NCBI GenBank assembly: GCA_023055355.1
Contig: JALJCS010000009.1
Location: 46,778,501-46,842,500, forward strand
Direction: 5' to 3'
Length of the DNA: 64,000 nucleotides
Source of the DNA: Agelaius tricolor
Taxonomy: Eukaryota; Chordata; Aves; Passeriformes; Icteridae
The notes beneath the pieces are model-generated. The model was not told where the DNA came from, did not search any database, and worked only from the letters and a program-made list of their open reading frames with translations. Below, piece after piece: positions 32,401-43,800 of the stretch (positions are counted from its first letter, which is position 1; each line of letters opens with the position of its first letter). The translations under genes and the position numbers were made by a program.

Positions 32401-34828
32401 CCCGTAAATGTCAGTCAAGGCATAATTAGTGTCTGCAAAGGTACTTCCTGGAAATAATTGATTTCTTAATCCAGATCCCAATCTGCTCCACTGATATTCT
32501 TTAATGACTTTCTGAAGTCAGTGATAACAAATTGGATAAGAAAAGATGTTTTTGTCAATCTGGAGGACTCACAGGAGACACAAAGGCGGAGTTAACATGA
32601 TGCTGTTGCCAAGAGTGACTCAACAAACAGTGTTTGCAATTACAATTCACCTCCCTAAATTCGTTTCCAGCAAAGCAGCAGCACTTTAAGTTTAATTATG
32701 GCAGCCCCAGAGTAAAGCAGAGGGGGGAAAAAATTGCTTTCCATCACTTATTTGTTCTTTTGTCTTTCACACTTCTTAGCAAACTCCATCATATAATTAA
32801 ACTCTAAAGGCTACTTGCTGACAACCTGTGTTCAAAACGTAAGGAAAGATGATAATCATGCTCAAGGCAGGTCCCCTCCTTCCTGCAGTGCCAGGTTCTG
32901 CCAAAGTGCTTCCTCTGCACAAAGTGCTGCACATCAAAATCAGGTCATTGGGAAGTGGGGTGTGATGTGAGTGGAGCTGGAAAGTTTTAAAAGCTCGCCA
33001 TTACAATTGCTTAACGAGGAACTGCATTAATAGCCTGTTTCTCCCACACCTCCCATTCAGAGGAAAGGGTAAATTCAGCCATTAGAGTGGCTGGAAAACA
33101 CTGGTGTCTCATTTCAAAATTCCACTCAAATTCACCCCTAAGAGTAATAAGCTGCTGTGGCCTCTAATTTCAATAAAAGCAATATATAGCATGGGGAGGG
33201 AGGGCTGAGCTCCCCAAGGAAAGGGAAACACCAGAACATTTTCAGACATCATGGGGAAAAAATTGAATTACAAAGATTTGGGAATCTTAATGTCATAAAA
33301 AGCAATCCCAAGGTTGTTTTATATTGCTTTCCAGCTTATATCTGCACACTGTAATATACCGACATATAAACTGATTTTTCTTCTACTATTGAAAAATCAA
33401 ATAAATGAAACAGAGACTCTTGAAGGAAATTCTACAGTGAGAAAAGCTTGCTAAATTTCAATTCTGTGAGTAAATTGAGACAAGAGACACAGTCCCATCA
33501 TTTTAACAATCTTCTGGCTCTACCAGGCTGCCTCTCTGTGGCTTATCAATCTAGAAAATGAGAACATTCAGGGTCTCAAATGATAGGAGAAACAATTAAA
33601 CACAGAATAGGACCCAGGATGATTTAGAGGAACCTTGGTCAGCTTTGGATGCAGACAGAGCCATGGTCAGCAACTCCCCCTGCCCACTGCGCACTTACTG
33701 GTGTACGAAGAAATAAGTAGGAGAAACAAAGGCTCCAAGCTGGAAAAGGTCTGGCTGCTGTTTGTTAGTTGCAATCCTGTGGAGAAAAAAAGGCTTTTTC
33801 TCCTCATCTCCCTTTAAATATAACACCTGCTGAAGTTTCTGGCAGGTGTGGGGCACTGGGGCCAGGTGCAACAAAATTGGAATTGGGAGAGCCTGGTGAG
33901 GACTGGTCCATGGCAGGGGGCAGGCAGAGCCAAGAGTCAGAGGTGACAAAATAAGGTGGCTTTTGCAGAGACCCACAGGATCAATGCAAGTGTTTGTGCA
34001 ACTCAGAAAGATGCTGAAAGCTGCTGAGGCAAAAAGTGAGCCTGGAGGGAAGAAATGCCCCAGGAATTTGGGAATATTTGCTCTCCAGCTGGCTCTGCCT
34101 CACCCCAGCATCTCTGAGCTCCTGCCTTTTGAACAAGGTTTCCTTGTTCCAGTTCCATGATTTTTGTGCTCTAAATATGACTTTACAGCTAGAAAGTCAC
34201 TGATCACTCTTGATGAGCTCACTTTGAAGAAAAGATTCCCACCAGGACTTCAGGGAATCGTAAACACCTCTCAGAATTCACTGGGTGTTTGCATCAGCAG
34301 TCCCAGCTGCTCCCTGTGAGCAGCGCCAGCCTAGGGGTGCCCTCCCTGCAGCCCATCCATCCCTTGTCTCAATCTGGAAGGGGCTGAGCCATGGGGATGA
34401 TGCATGATGGTGATGACTGATGGATGTAACTCTTCTGTCCCTCCCAGTCCTGCATTTGACACTTTTCTCCACTCAGGCAGGGATAACTGGAGGGTTAAGG
34501 TGTGGCCCTGTATTGTACAGGCTGAAGTAGAGATTCCAGCACCAGTGCAGGTGCTGCAAACATCACCACTCTGGTCCTGAGGGCAGCCAAACTTTGCTCC
34601 TCTAGCTGCTTAAAGTCCCTCTCCATCTGATTTTTCCACCATTTATGAACCCTCCCTTCTGTTCCCAGCATCTGATTTTCAAATTCATACATCATTGTGT
34701 TTCCTGTAGTTTTCTTTAGGCTTTGACATGTTAGTTATCTAATGTCAATTAAACTGCTGGGAATGTCAGCATTTTAATTTTCTGGGAAGCTGCTTGCTTC
34801 TCAACACATTCTAATCTTGAATTTCAAC

Positions 34829-34849
34829 TTTTTTTTTTTTTTTTTTTTT
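34829..34849. repeat. Poly(T) run, 21 bases
   Basis: An uninterrupted T homopolymer is followed by CCAGG. It could be an antisense A-tail or a polypyrimidine tract. No element or exon is recognised beside it. Confidence 0.85.
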
Positions 34850-35374
34850 CCAGGCCTAGACCTTTCCTAAGTACACAGGGACAAAAGCTCCAAATTATCC
34901 CGTGGTTTGGTGATTCTGAGCAAAATGTGCCCTGGGGCTTAGCCTGAGAACATCAACTCATTTTCTTTAGTGACAGATAACCAGAGGCTGGGTTTCCAAA
35001 GGTGAAAGGCTGCTGTCACTAAGCCACTGCAGCAACTTAATTGAATGTTTTCTCCCAGCACCAGCAGCAAAGGCTGCTTTTACTGTTTGTTCAGTGTTGG
35101 GATTAGGATGGAGTATTTGCCTGACCTGGCTCTGAACAAAAACTGTAAAAGGAAAAAAAAATTGTTTGCAATTACTTATTGAGTGCCATCCTGACGTATC
35201 CAAGGGTCATTTGCACAGTCTGCCAGTCACTCTGGGTCAAAACTCATTTCTGCCTTGGTATATCACACCCAGGATGGCTTTGTTGCATGTTATGCCCTGA
35301 CCCACATCCACAGATCATCAAACATTTGAATTAAACAGCACAAACTCCATACTGCCTTTTATTTCTTTTCTTCT

Positions 35375-35387
35375 CCCCCCCCCCCCC
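35375..35387. repeat. Poly(C) run, 13 bases
   Basis: A C homopolymer within a pyrimidine-rich stretch is followed by ACAG. It is likely polymorphic in length and prone to sequencing error. Confidence 0.85.
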
Positions 35388-35415
35388 ACAGAGCTCTTGC
35401 ATATTTTTGGGGTTG

Positions 35416-35465
35416 TTTCCTATTTATTTTCCCAAATATATTTCCTATTTATTTTCCCAAATATA
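35416..35465 (+). repeat. Perfect 25-bp tandem duplication
   Basis: Two identical adjacent 25-base copies, each beginning TTTCCTATTTATTTTCCC, occur in a row. The lack of any difference points to a recent duplication. Confidence 0.9.
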
Positions 35466-37214
35466 AATGTTTAATTCATAATATTTCATTTCCATTAGGT
35501 TTGGAATGGAATTCTGCATTTATCTGGGGTGGGGGGAGCTTGGAGGAGTCACCAGGACGTTCATTAATTCCCAGTGGGGCTATGCAGATCAGTTCACAGC
35601 CTGAACCTGAGAACATTTGCTTTTCTTCTCCACCCCTTTGCATGCACACCCTCCTAATGGAGATGGAGGAGAGATAATCAGAGAGGGAACAGGCAGCTCT
35701 TCACCATTTGTGAGACTAATGAGCCCCTTCATTTAGTCTCATTATAAATATGCCACCTCTGGCACCAGGCTTTGGTTCTGTTCCTAGCTACATCAACATC
35801 AATTTCGAGGCACGCTGATGCATCACTAACACACACGACAGCCAAACCTCTCCTTTTCAGCATTTTTTTGTCTGAGACCTTCCCTTCCTCACTGCTCCCC
35901 CTCCAAGAGGCAGAGGAGCCCAGATTGAAAAGTAATGAGACAATTAATTAGAGCTTCTCTAAAGGAAACCTATCCTGACTGGATGTTGTCTCTGTCTCAG
36001 TCTTTGTTCCAGCCATGTTCTGTGAGATTCATACTTGTTTACACAGATTCATACAATAAATTAATATCTCCAGCTAGGGGAAAAAGAAAAAGTCAGCCTG
36101 AGTAAGAAGCCTGATTATTCCTGAGGTGGACAGTTGGGGTTCATTTTGTGGAGACACAACCATTTTGTATTCTTTGCACCTCTTTTCTCCTTTGAAAACT
36201 GTGTTTTAGGGCAGTTGCTGAGTGCAGCAAGGGAGAGACACAGAAATGTTTCCTAGGCTGCTCATCAATTTTGGCTGTTCACACGCTATCCAGGCCATGG
36301 GGGTGGGAATCTGTTCCCTCAGCAATTTAGAGGTCTGGCTGAAATGAGTTTGTGGTCTCCTGTCCAAGAAAATGCAGCCCTCTGTGGAGATTTTATAGTT
36401 GAACCACACTCATTGAGAACTGAGCAGATAATGGCTGATTTTAGCTGAAATTATTCCTTTATTGAGAAATGTAAACATAACCACAATACAAATAAACAAT
36501 GCAACACCAGGTTATGTTCTACTGTCATGGATCAGTCAAGGTACAAGTTGTCCAGGACATCCAGTTGTTGATGTGATCATTACTGTTTATATTGTGCCTT
36601 TTTAATCTAAAAAAAACCCCTAAATCAAAGCTGATTTTACTCTTACTATCTGCCAAATATCTTAATGAGACCTCTTTCTGTGATATTAATGACACAATGC
36701 TTTTAACAATCTGATTTTTTAAGAAATAAGATTTTTAACCTCTGAAGTAACATTATATTATTTTAGTTTCCCTGTTAGCAACCTCTAAAGTAAACAGGAT
36801 CTAGCTGAAGGTTAGAAAGACAAATCCTTTAGCTTTTAAAAAATCTAAACCAGGAAACCAACACCAAAAAATTTCTCCAAAATCGTAAAGGATCAATTAT
36901 TTTTCTGATAAATCAATACTTTTCCAAGCAGCTTTATATGTATATTTTTTTTCCTTAAAGTATGCAGCATACACGAAAAGTTCAGTTTTAAATAAAACCA
37001 GGTATCTTCAAACAGAAATAAATACAACTGCTGAAATAAATGTCATTAAAATTGTATTGTTATTAAAAATAGCAGCTAAATATTCTCAAAACAGAAATTT
37101 CAAAATTAAAGAGAAGAGAAAAAATGGTCAATAAAATGAATAAATTCAGTAGGTCAAGATGAGCCCCTGTATTCAAAAATTTGGTACATCCACTTAGGAA
37201 GAATTTCAGTTATT

Positions 37215-37665
37215 TTAATGGAATCCCACTATTAGGCTTGTGAAAGTCTCTCTTGCTTGTAAAAAATGACAAATGGTGAGTGCCAGATCTGCATTGGCAG
37301 AAGGTTTCTTCCTTTCATCTTCTAAATACAGCTGCTCTGGCTGGATCTGAAAGCCTGGCCTGGATGCAGCAGTCCCAGCCAAACACTGCCTCCATATCCA
37401 AAATCTCTTTCCTGAAGGAAACCCACAGACAATAATGACAAATACATCTAATTGGTAACCTTCTGGTTTAGGCACACTCTGTATTTCGACCAGGATATGG
37501 ATTTGAAAAAGAAATATTCTTTGCAATAATGAAGAAAAGAACTGTGCTTTCCTCTTCTCCTGGGCTTCAACACTCTGCTGAGCACAATTTGCTGCTGTCT
37601 CACAGAACAGAGAAAAATGTGGTTTCTTCCTCAAAAGATGCAGCTTTCCACACTTTACTACTGAT
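37215..37665 (-). other. Candidate terminal exon (speculative), 150 codons, unknown product
   Basis: On the minus strand a pyrimidine-rich CTTTTCTTCTTCCAG at 37,666-37,680 forms a good-looking splice acceptor. The frame that enters it one base later stays open for 150 codons to a stop at 37,217-37,215. The predicted peptide is mixed hydrophobic and basic, with a hydrophobic patch in its middle (ending near VFVIIVCGF), and I do not recognise it. A frame of this length is about what chance gives once in 64 kb of six frames. No canonical AATAAA was seen in the first few hundred bases beyond the stop. I list it because acceptor and open frame coincide. Chance remains the more likely explanation. 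Confidence 0.15.
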
Positions 37666-37796
37666 CTGGAAGAAGAAAAGATCTATTTTATTTCCTTGAG
37701 CCACCTAAGTGTGGTCAGAAAATATCAAGACACCTAACAAATATAAGCACAAGTCCAGACCAAAGTAAATATAAGTAAAGTATAATATATATATTT

Positions 37797-37800
<4 letters not shown>

Positions 37801-37834
<34 letters not shown>
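37801..37834. repeat. (TA)n microsatellite, about 17 units
   Basis: A pure TA run is flanked by ATATATATTTACTT on the left and AGTAAATATACAT on the right, so the whole about 60-base segment is partly self-complementary. Just beyond, TACTTGCTT and AAGCAAGTA (about 37,860-37,884) form a 9-base inverted repeat. Such sites form cruciforms easily. Confidence 0.9.
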
Positions 37835-37837
<3 letters not shown>

Positions 37838-40800
37838 AATATACATAAGTACATAAGTCTACTTGCTTATATATAAAGCAAGTATTTATAGATATATATA
37901 AAAATGTAAATTTAAGCCCAAATACCAAGTCCTTGGTATGCAGCCAGATCAGAAGTTTTGTGAAGTTCACAGCACTGTTGGTCAGCTCAGCTGTTGGACG
38001 CTTGCTGGTCAAAGCTTTTCAAGAGCAACACCTCATGGTGGTGCTTTCTAGCACAACTCAAATAACCAGGGTGGTGATCTCACCTTGGTAACTCATGGTT
38101 CTTTTACCTCCTGGCTGAACTGCCTTAATGTAACACATGTGTTTGAGAAGTATTTTACTTTCTGTATTTTACTGCACCCCTACTCTGAGCTAGCACACAC
38201 CAAAGCATACAGCTTGTTTTCCTAAGAAAGGATTTAAAAGTACTCTGTAGGATCTACTGCAGGGCCTACCACTTTCATTGGCTTTGGATTAAAAATGTAT
38301 TTATTTTGTTTGACATCAGTACCAAACTCTCAAACTACTTTCCCATAAAATTCTAACAAAGAATTTTAACTCTTCTAAAGGAAGAAGCTATTGTGCTATT
38401 CCTGTTAGCCCAGATTTGTGTCCTGCTTGCTGGAATGACACGTAATTTTTCAATTCAAGACATTCTGCCTCCTTGTCCTTCAGCAAAGCAGAGAAAAATC
38501 CCACTGAAGAAGTTACAGGTTAAAAATTTTAGTGTTTCCCAAAAGAAAATTGTTATCATTCCAGCAACTCTGTTCACAAGTTTTATAGGCAGCTTTCTAG
38601 GCAGCACAAATGTGTGAATCTCCTGCCTTGAGACCTCCACTGCTTCCACCCAAATTTGAGTCTTGCACCTGCCTTCCCATCTTAATAACTGATGGAAAAT
38701 CTCACATCCTCTCCCCAGGAAATACTGAGATAATTGTTAACCACAAAAATCTTTACACTTTGACCTTATCCCCTACTTTCCCTTTTTAGTTTTCTTTTAC
38801 CTATTAGTAAGAAAGAATCCTTGGCAACAAGAAATTTCTCTGTCCTTAACAAGTATCACAAGTGCCACAGAGAATAGGAAACAAAGATTTGTCATAATGA
38901 AACAAAACTGAAAAATTCTTACCTCTCTCTATTCTTTTTTTGTTGTTTTGTGACCTCTATCACCAAATGTAGATTTTCAGTTTGTCAGACATGCACTGGA
39001 GATTGGAATGGAGCCATGTAGAAAATCTTTCTATCAGACAGAATAATACAAAGAAATCTGAAAGCAGTCCAGCTCAGAGCTCTACAGATAAAAAGAATAG
39101 TGAAAGAGGGAGATATTAGGTGGTCTGGATGAAAATAAAAGTTGGTTTTTTTTATTTTTCTAAAATCCTCCAATTCAATTTATTTCAGCAGAAAAAATCT
39201 AGTCTTGTTTCTGTCCTTGGCTACTAAGCCATAGATGTTTAGTTGTAGAATACTTTATAACATCTATTTCACTTGACAGAAGCCATAAACTCTCCTAACT
39301 TCCTTAACAAACTTAAAAACTACAATAAAATCTCCAAAACTAGAATTATTGCCAAGAAACCAATAAGCCACTTTCCTGACATAGCAGGAAAAATTCAATA
39401 AAAGCCCCAGCTACATCTGAGCTGGCTTCTGTGTCCATAGCACAGAAAGAAGCCAAAAGGAGCAAAATCTAAATGCTACCAGTCTGAAGGAAGAACTCTT
39501 CTCCAGCCCCAAATTTGAGAGGTACATGGTGTGAACTGGGTAAAAAAATAATAGAAATGTTAGGGGTTTGGGAGTACTGGGAAGCTCCATCCTTTTATCA
39601 TATCTCTGTAACCTTTTTTTAGGGGATCAGAGGGGAATGGGGAGTGAAATGCTCCGAGGATGTGAGGGAGGGAGAAGCAATAAGAGAGGAAATGATGGAA
39701 ACCTTGGAAGACGGGACATTACCAAACAAACAGCATGCCCAACAATTTCAAATCCTTTCAACAGAATTTCTTCTCCCAGTCTCAAGAACTCCAGCTCAAT
39801 TTGGCTCATATTCTTCTAAACAGAAACTTCTGAATATTACCAACCTTCTAATTTTGAGTCTAAATTTATTCATTACTCCATGATAAATAGTTATGTTTTA
39901 ACTGTCTCTTCCTCTTTAGTGATAATTATCCCTCAGCCCTAGATGCATTTACCAACATCTGTTCACTCAGCTTCCCTCTGACTATTTTCACAACCAAGTT
40001 CTCTTTTCATAAGAGAGATAATCCATTCATTTCATCATCCCAGGAAGTTTTGTTCTCTATCTGTTTTCCTTTCATTTTTTTGTTCTTCAGGAACCATGAC
40101 CAGAACTATTTGTATTCTGATTTCTTTCGTATTTTCCTATATATTCTACAATTGCAGTTATATATCCTGAACAACACGATTTGTCCTTGGAATTTTGCAG
40201 CTCCATTCTGCAGCTCAAAATGATCAGATGAGACAACATACTTTTGGTCTCTTTCCTTCCCTGTCACCTCCAGCTGACAAATTCTAATTAAACCTTGATT
40301 TAAGTCCTCACAGAAACTTTTTACTATGCATTCTAATCTTAGTATGACCTGGTTTTGCTACTGTTACAACTTTAAATAATACATTTATGCTGTCCACAAT
40401 CAAAGATGTTTCTGCTCTAAGTGCTGACCTGTCAGAAAGGCCAAACCCACTAAATATGTTGTATCTTTCTTAACAAGCTCCTTAAATAGTTTTTTAATCT
40501 GAGATATTAATTTATTAGAGCAAGAAAATGCCAATAATTTATGTATGTGTATACACGGGGACCTATCTCCAAATTATCCTCATTAGGCACTGAATGAGGG
40601 GATGTGGATTTTTTAATGAAAAGGGCTCTGAGTGGAATAATTAACTGACTTAAAACTAAGTTGCTGACAATGATTTCAATTATCAGCCTCATTAACAGGG
40701 TGAGGTTATGACTCCAGGTTGGAGTAGTCAGCAAAGAGTGTTGCTAGGCTGAAACAATGTTTGCACGAAGTTCAGGTGTCTATATTTGTAAAATAAAGGT

Positions 40801-43800
40801 CAGGAGGGCAGAAAGTCCATGAAAAATGTGTCCCACAGCTCAGTAATAAAATTCAAGAATGCATCTCGCTTGTGAAGATATCCTGATTTGTTATTCAGAT
40901 GATTTTTTCCCCCGTTTTTAGAACTGTCTGAAGTCCGATTACTGTGTTCTAACTTTTATCTGAAATTGCTTTGGACTTCTGAATTTCCCCCAGATTTACT
41001 TGTAATTGCCTGGGTCTCTGCTATTCAACAGCTTGGAAATTCCATTTTCCAGAACGAAATGGCAAAGCGTCTTCATGCGGAAGAAAAGGCAGACTCTCGA
41101 TGCCATGAAGGAAGGCTCAGTTTCTATAAATACTGGCCTATTTCCCATTCAGCTGAACATGCCTGCAGCGTGGGATGCATCTCTCCACAGCAGATCACTC
41201 AGACAGTGTCACAGGGGTTTCACATTTCCTATTGGAAATTGCCAATCAACAGATTTTTACACTGAGTTCGTTTTTAGTCAGTAGCACATCATTCTGGAGT
41301 GACAAATTACAGGGAGGTATTTAGGACTGTGTCATAAATTCTGGCAAAAACTTCAACAGCTCTGGGTGGGCTGAGCCTAAGTTTCAATGGATACCAAATA
41401 TTTTTATATTTAACCCCCTTATAATAAGATGTATATTTCTAGATAGATCTCCATGGCACAGCACTAATAAACATGGAACTAGAAGTGGTCCAGCACCACA
41501 CATAAAAAAACCTCCCAAATGCACTTAGGAGGTTTGAACTTTTCAAGGGTATGATCAAAACTGAGTAGAGTGAATGGGAAGGCTCATATTGACATCAATG
41601 GGCTATGGAACAGGCTCGATATGTTGACAGCTAGAGAAATGCTCTGAAACCATCTGAAAATAAATTCAGAGTCTGATAGGCCACTGTGGCAAAGAGATAC
41701 CATTGCTTCATTCTCTGCCATGTCAGGAAATTATCTCTGAGCTGTCAGAGCGGGTTTCTCATTTTAGTGTTTGTGTTTCTAGCCCATCTCTCACCAAATG
41801 GCTTTCCTTTTGTGTGTATGACAATTGATTAGTAACAAAAAGCAACAGGGTCATAAAAGTAGCACACTTTGCATCTATAATATGAAATATTCTTGCACAC
41901 AGCCAAGTATTTCAAATAACATTCACCACACTCCAGAAAAAGCTGAGACAAATCGGTCTCTGCTAACACGGGGCCCATGTACTTCAGCATTCCCTTACAT
42001 AACATTAGTGAGAAAATTTTAACTTTCCCCTAAGCTCTAATCCACCTTAAAAGCAGCAGTCTCATTCCAATCGATTTGGTGAGATGAATGTTATTTACAC
42101 TTCAGTTTGCACCTTTTTCTAAGATTTCATAAAAGAATAAATCCACACTTCCAGGGACGGCTGTGCAGGAGGAAGTCTGGGGCTGTTAAGAAGAAGTGTT
42201 AGACACGTATGGGAATGTATTAGTAAGGGTCACACCTCCATCTTAAGATTTTTAAGTGACAGCAAGAGCATAAAAGACAGCAGGATGGCAAAGAGAGATT
42301 GATTGCATGTGGGTTTTTTTCCTTTATAGCCAGGGTTCTTAAATTGTTAAGCATCGCTCTCCAACAACCTAGACAGACCAGGCTGTCTAGGTGCACCTCC
42401 ATAAATAAGACAAATGAAGCTTTTGATGAAATAAATCCTTTCAATTAAATATATCATTTCCATGCTATGTATGCTGAGGCCAGCAAACACCTCATAACAA
42501 ATGTGTTGACAAAACAGAGGTCGGTTAAAGAAAAACTGTGTTTTTCGTGGTAAAAATTCCTTGGAGCAGCCAGGTGAAATTGAGAGGACTCTTCCCGAAG
42601 AGAATTAGGGTTAGAAAAAATTCTGAGAAATTTACACTAAAGAAGAACAGTGATTATATCACTTTTCAATTCTAACACTTCCCTTTCTTTTGCCTGTCTT
42701 TTCTCTCACCCCAGTGTATTTTCCCCAGCCATCAGAAAAGTAACACTGGAAATGTCATTACAGTGATCTCTCCAAAGTGATTTGTTCATGGATCCTGCAA
42801 GCACAACCAGAATCTGTTCTCTGGGCTTCAGTTCCATCTGCTGCAGCACTTAAATCACATCATGGCCTTTTACAAGGCCTGGTCACCCAGAGAGCTGCTC
42901 TGGAGGAGAAATCTGTTCAAGCTCTGCCCCATGATCAGTGCTCTTGGTCTTGTTGGAGATGCCACTGTCACCTCTTCTTGGCACTTTCAGGATGTTCTTC
43001 AGGAGAGCTACCAGTTATTCTTGGCTTTGCCTTTGTGACAGCACAACTGAGTAAATTGTCAGCTCTTAACAAAGCACCTGACTTCACTGGCAGCCAAATT
43101 ATTACTTTTTCTTACAGGTTTTTGCAGGCTGCACAGAGCTGTGGTCTCCTGAGCAAAACAATCTGAAAATGCTGTAAAGACCAGTCCTCTTCTCACCACA
43201 TACCAGTGCAGTCTGTGCTTGAAACCAGCTGCCTTAAAAATCAGCCTGACTCAAACTCTACACTGCAAGAGCAAAAATACAGTGGTGGCCTGGTCCTTTT
43301 TTGGTATCACTGGGTTGTGTTTAGGGAAAGCTGAGGCATTGCCACACTGAGAAATTCTGTCCCAGTCCAGGCTGGGATGGCTGGGATGAGGGATAATATT
43401 TGTCCTTGTTTGGTCTGAGTTACCAAAGGATTCAAAAGCATTTTTGAAAAGTTTAAAGCCTTGAAACTATCTTCCCTAGTCAAACAACCCCCTTACAGCC
43501 ATTCTAGAATTTTCCCACCAATTCTTCCTTATTTTCCTTAAGGCAAAATCAGCTTGGGTTTTAAGGGATCTCTCCTGGATGCTCACTTTTCTGCACCATG
43601 ACCCTGTGAAGGTCACACCCACCGTGTTCTGGGAAATTTTACATATGAAGACTTTCATTTGTTTTGATTTGGGGTATAAGTTTAAAAAGAATGGATTCAA
43701 CAGCACAGAAATATTTTATAGGTTCATTTTTTGTTATTAATTCTTTGTTTTTAAAAAGTTCTGGAAGAATGAAAATAGAAGATTTTTTTGATGTTTCTGA

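Larger units (their letters stand above)
29421..37214. other. Long non-coding stretch without recognisable gene
   Basis: No exon or RNA gene is recognised. The stretch holds a G/T-rich patch with several G-runs (31,501-31,580), a 21-base T run (34,829-34,849), a 13-base C run (35,375-35,387) and a perfect 25-base tandem duplication (35,416-35,465). Two segments, about 32,980-33,190 and 35,500-35,850, are denser in TAAT-type cores and less low-complexity than their surroundings, as conserved enhancers often are. Conservation cannot be judged from one sequence. Confidence 0.6.

Noticed and set aside
42777..43166. 129-codon plus-strand open frame
   Set aside because: No domain, a non-ATG start and no splice context recognised. 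The length is compatible with chance.
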